NCBI GenBank assembly: GCA_947650285.1
Contig: CANTFL010000086.1
Span: forward strand, 1,550,001 to 1,614,000
Reading direction: 5' to 3'
DNA from: Hyaloperonospora brassicae
Lineage: Eukaryota > Oomycota > Peronosporomycetes > Peronosporales > Peronosporaceae
DNA: 64,000 nucleotides
The translations under genes and the position numbers were made by a program. Under the pieces are notes generated by a model that saw only the letters and a list, made by a program, of their open reading frames with translations, was not told where the DNA came from and did not search any database. Below are positions 25,386 through 36,278 of the stretch, piece by piece (position 1 is the stretch's first letter; each line of letters opens with the position of its first letter).

Positions 25386-28300
25386 GGAGTATGATAATTG
25401 AAGCCAAAAGCCAAACAGAATTAGATCGATCTGATATCAAAAACGTTCCTAAATAGTCTAATTTCTAGTCGAAATGGTACCTTTTATATAAAATGGTAAT
25501 CACTTACATATACATATCTCATTTTATTATCAATTTTATTATCGAACATAGGGATATCTGAATTTATCCTTAATATCATAAGGTTGCCAAACACTTGGTT
25601 AGTTTTGCACTGTATCTTAAGACCCGTCGATTAGTTTGCTTTGTTTCTATAGGAGGCCAATCTCGAGACAAATCAATAATCAATTCGCATATAACACGTG
25701 CAAGCCGCGATACATGAGATTTTTATCTATTATTGTAGCCCTACACCCATGCTGATGTGCGCATTATGGATGTCGAGGAAGCTAATTAGTACAGTGTGAG
25801 TGAGATTGCCACATTTTTCGAACCAGTATATTGAAGACATGCTACTGTGATTTTTTACTTGGGAAAGCGGAACTGCTAGAATGCAGATAGTGGGTATTGC
25901 TAACACGCCCGCCATTTTTTTTGAAGAAAAACAGCGGGCGTGTGTGATTATCATATTTATATAAAAGAAATGATCGTTCAATTCTTTTAGGGCTCATTCA
26001 TAATTGCCTCTTCATCACAAGAGGCCTATCTAAATGATACCGAATAGGATTGACCTTTATTGCCAGAAAAGTTTTACATGTCGCAAACATCTTCGATTCA
26101 AAATTAAATATTGATAAATGGTCGCACTACAAATTGACGACATGAATGCACAAAAATTGTCAATAATATTCTGTTCTCTGATTGCAAAGACCCAACCTTG
26201 GCTGGATCTGTATATCCCATTTAATTTAGCATCTTGCAAGTACTGAAAGAGAGTGACGTAGCATTTGACGCTGCTAGAATTCATGTTTTAAACTGAAATG
26301 AAAGAAGACTATCAATCTTTTCATCCTTAGCTGTTGTGAACTCTAAACTATTATTAAAGCAAATTTAGCACGTAATAGCCATCAACAAACACCTTGTACT
26401 TATATTCAATGACTTAATCGTATTGACATATTGTCACAGCAAGAGACTTGTCCTACTTGGATTGCGACTCAAGGACGCTCACGTAATATTTCCTCGCACA
26501 TCATATACCATCACCCGCAATGAATCAAAATATAGGAACATATGTAACATGTCTTGTCTTGAACATTGAATAGTCCTCTCGTCAATTAATTATGTCTATT
26601 AGCACTACATAAATAGGCTTGAATGAATTTGATATATGAAAGACTTGGGGCAGCCGGTTATTGTGATGTGGTAACAAAGCATCGACGCAACTTTTACTTT
26701 AGGGGTGCACTACATAAAAAATTAATGCTGTATATGTTCTTCTAGTGCTGGTCAACTTATTAGATATACTGATTTATGCCCACGGCTAATGTTGTGTGTT
26801 ACATTAACCAGCTTACAAATTAGGCACAATAGCAAAAAGGATGACAATTTTTCAGCGTATATGCATGTTTACGGTAGCAATGTTTTTGTTGCGATTGACG
26901 AGGTGTGGCAAAGCAGTCAAAGCATATAATGGTACCGATGCACAATTAAGATGAGTACCAGCTAAATTTCCCTGTTCATTAAATTGGATAGATATTCGGA
27001 TAAAATGAGTTTATTTCCTGTACAAATTAGTCCAGCACTTACTAGAAGTACGGATACCACAATGCGTACCTTTGGTAGGAGATAATGCGCAAGCTTATTT
27101 GACTTTATTCGTCAAATGGGCCTAAATACACGTTTTGGATATACAGAAAAAAACCGTCTGACTGCCGACGTTGAACGACAGAACGTGGATATAGATCGTG
27201 CCTATTTATAAAATCGCTGAGTTAAACAGCCACCCAACTGACTATAGATTTGCCGAATTGCAAATTAATTTTACGACCCCATATGCTGTTTAATTTCTTG
27301 CTCGTATGGCGTGTTCATCACTTGGGCTGGCTTGACCTTATTTATATACCAAATGTAAGATAAAGATTTTGCTGTCAACTTGTTTTAGAGGATTCAACGT
27401 TATCCATTTCTATGCAAAAATAAGTACACAACGATACACGCATGTACCGACGTTGATATAACATCACATATCGTTTGCATTGTAATCACTTGTCCCGTCT
27501 CCATATGCTTTGTTCCACTTGGTCTTGAATTTTTATCACGTGAACCTCTATGATGTCACAAGCGGTAACAATGCGCCAGATTAATCCGTCTATCTTCTCT
27601 TTCCATTTGTTTCCGTGATTGATATGTCGAATTAAAGACAAAGCGATTCGAATGACTTTAAAGTCTGGCTAAGCGATATGAGACCTATGTTCGCTTTGTC
27701 AAGGTAGCGCTGTCACTTAGTCGCCAAATGACTGAAAGTTCCGAGCTCAGAAGAGGATGCCCATGTGGTAAGTAAAAAAATTATTATTAATTCAATGTGA
27801 ATAACTACTTTTATTTCCACCTCAATCTTTGGCCATGCCGTCATCCATAAAACCTTACACACTAATATCTTAATTCCGTGATCAGCTCATGTCAATATTC
27901 TGTGGCATGCACGTTAGGCATCCCTATGCGAATATACTTTTTTGTATATCCGAAAAGTGTGATCTCGACTAATTTTTATAATACAAGTAATGAACTTCTG
28001 ATTAATTGATATGCAAATAATTAATTGGTATGCATATGTCAATTAAAATAAGTCCGACCTTACTACTGATCTGAATCAATTTGGACACCAGTACATAGCG
28101 CTTTTGATGAATCGTATAGAAACAGTCTAAAGGCGTAGTAATATATCAAATACATCTTTCGTCATATACAATTGCTTTCAGATGACAACTAGTAAGATAT
28201 ATCATCGATCTTAAAACGAGATATAAATGCAGTAGTAAGAAGCAGGTTATAGACCCTATATCTTTACCAATTGGTAGGCACGATAAATTGACACACTAGC

Positions 28301-28661
28301 TGGAGATATAATCAGTGTCTAATATTTAAATGTGATCTATCTCAGAAAAGTGCTGGATATGTCTGGGACGAAAAGTCACCGAAACCACTAATTCGTAACG
28401 TATTCTAAACGACGAACGAACTTTCCCTAACGCTTAAGTCCCAATAGAATTGTTTAATATTCAACTTGCAAGATGTTGCTTAATGTATAAAGAAAATATT
28501 AGAGTCGATCTGATTTTTACTGTATGACATACGTTTTAAGGTCAAGAACGTTGTACCTTTAAATTCTTTCCCCAGTAAGAAGCCAATGATGAATTTCGCC
28601 TATGTGCAGTAGAGCATCCGGTCCCTTACCGTATTGATTGAACAGGAATCAATGCAATTAG

Positions 28662-29105
28662 TGTAACGGGGCACCGGCAACTATGCACTGGACTACTAAG
28701 ACGGAGTTGATCCTCACTAACAACAGTGATGGCTGGTTCCCTCTTAGGTACATGCAGTACGCAAGGAAGGGTACGTGACTAAGACAAGCACTTAGTTCAA
28801 AGAAAAACTAAAACTATTATTAAATACAAGCAATTCCAATATATTCTTGTTCAATGTTGGTCCTAACCTAGTTATATTAATTTAATATAACGTTTAATAC
28901 CGTCTTCTTACCACATATTGCGCGCGTCTAGCAGCGATTGGTGTGTTGGTATATTCACAATATTAACCAATAATTCGACCCTCATTCGGTCATTCCAATA
29001 TTGTCAATGTATTGGGTGATATTATTAAAGAGTATATAACTTATAATTCGTTGTTTTTATTTTCTCTATAATGATGCTACCATGTAACATGTCTACTCCG
29101 TTACA
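28662..29105 (+). repeat. LTR (TGTAACGG family), 444 bp
   Basis: It starts TGTAACGGGGCACC and ends CTCCGTTACA. Two bases later comes TGGTCTAAAT, placed like the primer-binding site of the gypsy element at 5518. Related copies lie in inverse orientation at 35011-38470 and as a fragment near 58150-58386, sharing the tract TTGCGCGCGTCTAGCAGCGA. No gag or pol can be read downstream and flanking bases show no target duplication. It is therefore a left LTR whose body is lost or unrecognisable, not a clean solo LTR. It serves as the empty site for two transposons inserted in its relative. Confidence 0.8.
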
Positions 29106-32100
29106 CTTGGTCTAAATTGGGATCTACCCATTTCAAAATCGATGCAATGTGATGTCCAATGGGACCAATATATCAATTCGAATCAACGAACATGCAATAT
29201 CAACTATAGTTTTGGTACACGACGGCGCTTGGGGTATTTGCCAAAAAAATAAAATGGCAATGCAAAAGAGCATTAATTTTGCTTGCGTGACTCGAGCCAT
29301 GTCACGAATCAATAATGACCAGTTTAACGGTATGGGTTAAACAATTATCTGCAGCGATAGATCGGTATAATTTAACGATATACAACCATTAAAAACGTAA
29401 AATATAGCAGATTCAAGTATTATTAACATTCTAATGCTTCATTCGAGTGATACATATTGTCTTTGTGGCGTCAGAATGGGGTTAATCGTCCAACGATCAA
29501 CCTGCCCTCAACATTATGAGATTATTGAGTTTGAAGTATATAATCTATAACGGTTCCTATCGGGATGGATTCTTGTATGATGAACCTACCAAGAGAGCAG
29601 TGTATATAATCGTCATAAATCCTGGAGAATACCATACAATTTCTAATCAAGGATCTTGTGGTTATTTACTTATTTGACGCCGAAGAGATGTTCTATATTG
29701 ATAAAAATTTTACACACTATTTGTGTAATTATATAATGTTCAGTAGCCACACTATTATTTGAAAGATGGTTCGATACTGGCGTCAATGTATGAGGCACAG
29801 CCTATTGACACGTGGCGCGGGTACGCGATCTTCCAATTCATATTTATAAGAAATTATTATTTGAGGCCTTAATATGATGTCAGATAGAACTTTTGTAGGC
29901 TTGGCATCATATTTTTCTGATATTATTATGGAGGCTTGTACAATGAACAGGTGATTGCATAAAACACAGAGAGATTAAGTCAAACCTGTTCATCTGTGAT
30001 AACTTTTATCTGTCTATCGGACAAACAAATTGTGGTGTTCAATAGCATAAAATAAAACTCTTATGTAAATTGCTTATAGACCTTAAGATCTCTCACAAGC
30101 AAATATAGAGCTGCAATCGGACACAGGCGCAAATGCTTTAAATATTAGGTCCATGTGACTATGTCGATGGCATAGATTTCACCTAATAGCATTTTCATTT
30201 AATATTGCGATACTAGTTACGTATCAGGATGCCAAATCATGCGAATGAAAGACAAGTTTAAAATTAATTTGGTATATACGGAATGAATTTTATCGGTATT
30301 TATTTGACATCGCTCATTTAATAGCTTCGCGAAGTTTCGACAATATCCCTCCTAGCCGAGGTCCAAACCCGAGCGACTAAATTCTATTGGTCTACCACAT
30401 TAAAAAAACTCCTCTAGCTAGATATATACCGCCACGTCAACGAGGTGGGAGAGCAATATATAAGAGCACGTATATGGGCAACTACCCCGTTATTCGACAA
30501 AACGTTAAAATGGAAAGGGCAAAGTCATCATCATGAATCCTATAATTCGTCTCTACAAAACTTTTCTGCTCTAAATTATCGACCAAAATTAAGTAGTAAA
30601 TATATAAGCATGTGCAAAACTCAGTTCGAGCTAACGTGATAGAAGATTGTGCACGACGCCTTCGTCACATGCAAAATGATTATTATAACAATTGTGTTTG
30701 ATTACGAGAAACTCGAGTTTTGCTACGAATTGTTGCAAGAGACCGAATCCTTAGATGCTAGATTGGTATATAATTACAATATTAACCAGGTAAATAACCT
30801 TTTGGTAGGGGTAACAGATTGTTTCAAATTGCTAATTGGTCAATTATCTAGCTAAAAATAACCGAATCGATCTTCAGACACTAATTTTTCTTTTATATCA
30901 AAATTTTCCGTATACACTGCTTCCACGGGTGCACGATCCCTGTCAATTTTTATCACTATATATGCCATCTTTTATAATATAAAGGTTTACAGTGCCCTTT
31001 ATACATGAATTTTATGCTAATCTCCGGATGCTTACCAGAAACAGTTGTGTGTAGCGTTCGACCACGCAAAGGTATCGTCATCGCAATTGACTTGTGCTTT
31101 GATGAATAATATGACATACGTGTGGATACTCAACAGGTCTAATATGCTTCCGTCTTTGTGCCTACCTCGTCCGCAAAGAAATTGAAGATGTCCAGATCTA
31201 TGGTGGGTGCACCATATCTCATCTGTGACACTGGAAATATGTATTGCGGTTTTATCGGCATTGATATGCGTTTCGATGCAACGAATGAAGTTTATGCATA
31301 GTACGTAAAAATAATATATAATCGCATGCTTTCTTATCATCATGACTTGACAAATCATTGATAATAAACAGTGGCTAATGTCGATGCTAGAACATATCAC
31401 TACTTTTGCTAATCAAGTGCGATGAAATCTTAGTTTTAGCCAAGTGCGAAGTTGTAAAACTGCGATGATATTGCCGTCTAATCGATGCAGCTTCAATGTA
31501 GCGTTTAAGAAAAGGACCACGGCGAATGCGCCTAACATCTACTTACGGTTTAATGTGTACCAATTTGGTCGCGATCGTGCTATCGAACGCTGCGCGGTCT
31601 GAAACGACTGCAATTGTTTAAGTCGCAAAGACGTTTCTCATACGATACTACTTTTATCCAAGCTTTAATATAGCAATAGAGAGATACGATTCAGCTATAG
31701 CATTATTTAAAGATCGAGAGATATATTAGAAATCTCTGTGATGACCTTCTCCGGTCGGTTTGACCTATCCATGTTTCTTCATACAGCCATGATCATTCAA
31801 ATATGTCTCTTATTTAATTATTTCTGCTTTAATCTCAAGGACATACAATTTACATTTCGTCCATAGTCTCGATTCCGGCTAGCAAAAATCGCTTAAGCCT
31901 CCTCGAATTGCATCACGCCGCGATAGGTTCAACAAGAAGTTCACATATCCACTTTTATCGTAGATGGCAAAAGCTTAAATACATGTGATTCGAGAACAAC
32001 TGTGGCTATTTTCTTATAAACACAGTAAATAGTCCGTCTGGGCAAAGCTCTATGTACGATTATTTGCGTAAGCTTTTATATCTGTCACTCTTGACATATA

Positions 32101-34678
32101 ATGAATAGGATTAGACACTACCTCAATTTACAAGCGCTTTATGATTATCTGAAGACATTTAAAGAGCTATCCATCCCTTCGATACTGACAATATTTGATG
32201 GTAGGCAGTGAATTCGGTCACGCCAGAATTTACATATCGCTCCCGCGCCGGAGGCATGGTAACATTGAGCTCTCTCACTGAAGTTGTGACACACTGGCTT
32301 TACACTTGGCGGTATTACTGTTGTTTTAGAAAACAAAGTTCTTCTGAAGTCCAGACGTCTAGTCACCTGGTGTTTAGTTCGTGGCGACATCGTACTTCAT
32401 TCCAAATTGTGCCTGTCGAGTTTATGTGGCTGAGCACAGGCCACTATTTTGACCGGCTATCATTTACGAGTACAAGATTCAAAGGTCTACATTACCGATG
32501 CAAGAATAAATTATTCTGGTAACAATTCGCACAGAATACTTGTTTTTCGCAGGCTGTACCCGCTATGAAAAGTTTATGAGCAATATTTTTTTTAAATCCC
32601 GCTACTTATAATGCTTTTCAATTACGACAATATACAACAAAATTCAGTATAATTTTTATCTAAATTAACACACGAACGTCCTCATCGACCACTTCTTATA
32701 TCAAATGAATTAAGACACTATCGACTGTAGGTATACATACTTCAATGACTTAGTACTGATCCTGGTGGCGCGGCATTCAGTCAATTTGTCGTGGTTCTTT
32801 TATTCTTTCTGGATGTTGGCCTTGTCGCGTTGTCTGCCGTACCCGAATCACAATGCAATATATTCCGGATGACCAGTCCCTCGCACGCTATTTCTATAAC
32901 ATGATAAGACTTTTTATATGTTGATGTCAGTACAGGCGTATTAGTGGTACAGTATAATGTATGTTTTTGCAAAGTGTTTAAATTCGTGCTGTACGGCGAA
33001 GTTTCTCTTGCTTTTAAAGTTTTTTCGCCATACCATTGGTACACTTAAAAGTTCAACAGTATAAATATATATAGTGCAATACAATACGCATTCTACATCG
33101 TTTATACTTATGATAACTTTGACTTCGTGGAACTATCCACTTCACTATTAATACATTTTTAAATTCTCATATACCATCCCTTTCATTCAGCTCCATTTCA
33201 AACCTCAAGAAAAAGGCTCCTATCAATGTTTGAATTGAGTGAAATAGGGTTCCAAGTTGGATGTTACTCGAGCACAAGTCAAACATAACCGCTGCACGAG
33301 GTTATGGAAATGCAATTAAGACAAATCTGTGTCCCAAATATCCCTGTAAATAGCAGCGCTGTGATAAGAGACTATAAACACGAATCAACGAATGCTTTTG
33401 CGATTAGCAAAGATGGTTATAAAGGAAGACATCTTCTGATCAATGTTTAATCTTACTGCGTATCTTCCGACCATTCCCAATTATGTTGCTGTATCGCCAT
33501 TATCCATTTTATGTAGATTGTATTATTCATATAACGCAAAATATGAGCTGCTATTTCGCACCATTTCCTTGCATAATAATCAATTGATTATGATATCAAT
33601 GACCATTTACAATTTTCATAAAGAATCCTAGGCGTCATAGCCTATATCCATTTCTATCACAAGCTTAACTTGAAAGACAGGCTTTTTTATAACACAATTA
33701 CAGGATACCCCGTCTGCAAGTCAAAATAAAGAAGCAAACCTTTTACCCAAATGATTTTGCACTATGTACACCCTTTTGATCTAGTTTCAACAATAAACAA
33801 TTCGAAAAAAACGTAACATATGTGGTAGTATGTCGTGATATAGAACCGCTCCATGCAGAATACTTTGCCACGTTTTTACTTGCATCTTAAGCGAAAATTG
33901 AGGTTGGCACGGGATGCAGCAGCCCATTCAAGTAATTATTTACACTCGGATTCGATAAGACTCGATAAATTATCAGTGAACTTATCAATACTCGGAGCTG
34001 CATATAGCTCCGACTATATGCAGCTCAATCTAAGTACATACGCGGCGTTTATCCTCTAAGCCCTGCATGATTATTATTAAATCTCTAAAGGGCCCATCTG
34101 TTGTATGGAATGAAGGACGGAATCTGGAGTCACGCACATGAAAATCAACAGATCTTGCAAACTGATAGCACCTAGTGCAATTGTGTAACATTTTGAAGAA
34201 ATTTTTCTAATTTTGTGATAAAAGGAACTAAGCCTTTTAATTTAAAATTTGTAAGTAATAAACTATGTCTTAAGCCCTCTATACTACGGTGTAAGCGGTT
34301 TTCATATCAATCTCATATTTAGACATTAATTAATGCCGGACAAGTTAATTTGTGATCGTTCGACGGCTAACAGATAGACCAGTCAGATACAAGATCCATC
34401 GTTCAGTCATCGATGGCAGTCGTTCTCACTTAGTCGATGAAATAAGTATGACCAATGCATTCGGTTATCGGCGTTAATAGACGTTATTATAAGTAGCATA
34501 TAATATATGACATACTTAATACTACCATACCGGCTGTATATCACAATGCAGTTGATGTATGATAGCCGACAGCTGCTGAGTGAATCCGGTTCACACACTA
34601 CCGCGGACTGTTTTGCCGACATTTTTAATAGTTGTCAAGTCCGATGAGCTTGTCCTGATTCGTCGCAATGGCTGGTAA
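29106..34678. other. AT-rich desert, no gene seen
   Basis: ORFs are short (largest 122 codons at 31400-31032, minus strand, no motif). A slightly GC-richer patch at about 32150-32510 is open on both strands but carries nothing I recognise. A perfect hairpin lies at 33995-34026. Confidence 0.5.
33995..34026. other. perfect 13-bp hairpin
   Basis: GAGCTGCATATAG and CTATATGCAGCTC flank the loop CTCCGA. The left arm and loop can also fold into a shorter GGAGCT/AGCTCC hairpin. No neighbouring gene suggests a role. Confidence 0.65.
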
Positions 34679-35010
34679 GTGCACGAAGACTTAATATGTG
34701 CAGGAATGCTCCGGTCATATCAAGGCAGTTTTTTCGATGCATCTGATCATGTCCAAGGCACATTCTACCTTCTGCGTCTATCCTCCGATAAAAATAAAAA
34801 TTCAATATTTTTGGCATTTGGTATTGTGAACGACGCGTCTACACAATTTCAACAAAATAGGTCGAACGTAAAAATTCTCAATGTACGCTATATAGCATCA
34901 GCTGACGTTGCAAGTCTAAGATACGACCGATGTCATTCTGCTTTACTTCAGCTAATTTTGGTCGGATTGAGGCTTGTATCCAGGAACCCTAGAACATCAT
35001 ATAGGCAGGG
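34679..35010 (+). pseudogene. possible Mutator-like transposase core relic
   Basis: A 111-codon stretch contains FFDASDHVQGTFYLLRLSS followed by DKNKNSIFLAFGIV. This resembles the first catalytic-Asp region of MULE transposases (a D-A-x-H/F...G...L...D-x-N...L-A-F-G-I-V pattern). The frame runs straight into the LTR boundary at 35011, so the LTR insertion may have truncated it. No zinc knuckle or further catalytic residue is visible. The match is by pattern only and could be wrong. Confidence 0.35.
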
Positions 35011-35315
35011 TGTAACGGAGTAGCCGCGTTACATATAGATACCATTATAAGAAATGGCAGTAACGAAAATTGTCTTGAATATTTTCCTAGCACAATCACC
35101 AAATAAATTGGCAATATTGAAATGGCCGAATAGGGGTCGAATTATTAATTAATAATGTGAATATATCAACCCACCAATCGCTGTTGGACGCGCGCAAAGG
35201 AAAGGTGAGAAGACGGCATTATACGTTATATTTCATTGATATAATTTAGGAATTGCTAAATTCGCACCCCTTTTCCATAGATTCACACCCTTCCTTCAAA
35301 ATCTTATATATACAA

Positions 35316-35559
35316 GGTACGCAATCGTCGTTGGACAAAGACGAGTACTTTCTCTGCTGCTTGGCTACGTGCGACATCTTGCACGCTGCTGCAGCTGCTG
35401 GCACCGACATAGGCAAAAAGGCCAAAGCCGCAATGGATTCGAGCGCACTTGTGACCGACGAGATTGTCGTCGGTATCATTAAGGACGTCATCAAGAATGG
35501 AAAGCCGTCAAGGCTTTATTCTTGACGACTTTCCACGAACGGTCGTGCAGACCAAAAAG
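35316..35559 (+). pseudogene. captured adenylate kinase fragment
   Basis: The frame from 35316 reads GTQSSLDKDEYFLCCLATCD, then AAGTDIGKKAKAAMD, then LVTDEIVVGIIKD. A one-base shift near 35505-35515 is followed by GFILDDFPRTVVQTKK up to 35559. These are consecutive conserved blocks of eukaryotic adenylate kinase: the end of the P-loop, the AMP-binding LATGD...AAGT...GKKAKAAMD region, and the GFILDGFPRT block. The P-loop glycines are missing upstream, and GD in LATGD is CD. The last codon is followed at once by GTGAGA, a good splice donor, so an exon-intron border seems to have been captured as genomic DNA. Adenylate kinase normally balances ATP, ADP and AMP; this fragment cannot be active. 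Confidence 0.88.
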
Positions 35560-35799
35560 GTGAGAACAAGAGAAGATACAGAAGAGTGTCCAGATTGAGA
35601 AAGGATGAAAGAATTCCTAACGGTTTAACACCAGCCAATGTCATATTTCTGACAGTATCAGCCTGCTCGCTATTTAGCTTCCTATGAGTCGAATGACCAG
35701 ACGGATGGAGTGACGGCTCGTGATTGTGGCATCCATTCATCACGCTTAACTTCCAATTACCCCTATTTGTAGAATTTTCCAGTTAAAAGGAACGGTAAA

Positions 35800-36006
35800 T
35801 CAATTAGGCGTGAGCTGGTCTGGAGTTGGCGCTCTTTTTCCAATCGTTGGTACGATTACGGCACCTCGATCACATTTAAAATAGACGCGCTTTCCTGCAA
35901 TCGAACTTTTAATCGTAACAGCATAGCCTTCGCCACGTGTGAACGTCTGCACAGTATCCATAAGTTGCTTCTGACTGGCATAATCAACCTCGAAAGGAGA
36001 AACATG
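35800..36006 (-). pseudogene. MULE transposase N-terminal domain fragment
   Basis: On the minus strand an open run from 36006 to the stop at 35802-35800 reads SPFEVDYASQKQLMDTVQTF, then TRGEGYAVTIKSS, then RVYFKCDRGA. This matches the N-terminal DNA-binding (FAR1/WRKY-GCM1-like) domain common in MULE transposases, with the pattern F-x-S...L...V...A-x-x-x-G-Y-A-V-x-I-x-x-S...K-C-D-R-G-G. It has no Met in frame after the upstream stop and no catalytic core. It ties the element with the adenylate kinase piece to the Mutator superfamily. Confidence 0.72.
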
Positions 36007-36278
36007 CTATTGCGTGGTGCCCTATCAGTAAACGCTGGAGGAGCTAGACCACAGGAGTGAGTAGTATCTTATGTATTTCTTACGTATTACTTGCCAATAA
36101 ATGGCCTAGATTATTGAGTAATACCTTTGTCAGAAATAAAATTTTATAATGAATATGGTTTTTATATATATGATACTGAAGGAAGGGTGTGAATTAAAGG
36201 AAAAGGGTGTAGATTTAGCAATTCCCTATAATTAAGTTAGGACTAACATTGAGCAATAATATAATGGACTTGCTTATA

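Larger units (their letters stand above)
21366..28661. other. AT-rich desert, no gene seen
   Basis: No ORF above 85 codons and no family motif. The only recognisable pieces are the copia-LTR fragment at 25279-25385 and a perfect hairpin at 24212-24237, listed separately. Confidence 0.55.
35249..36226. mobile_element. Pack-MULE-like transposon carrying adenylate kinase sequence
   Basis: The terminal inverted repeats are about 50 bp. The left end reads GGAATTGCTAAATTCGCACC and the right end, reversed, GGAATTGCTAAATCTACACC; both continue to TTCACACCCTTCCTTCA. Flanks are TATAATTTA (35240-35248) and TATAATTAA (36227-36235), a 9-bp target duplication with one mismatch, as made by Mutator-like elements. 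The related LTR at 28662 has no such insert at this point. Inside, on the plus strand, is an adenylate kinase piece (35316-35559). On the minus strand is part of a MULE transposase N-terminal domain (36006-35800). It lacks a transposase core and must have moved with help from another element. Confidence 0.82.

Noticed and set aside
33853..34059. RKLR in a 68-codon ORF, considered as an RxLR effector
   Set aside because: No signal peptide before it, and the motif is too close to the N-terminus; chance match.
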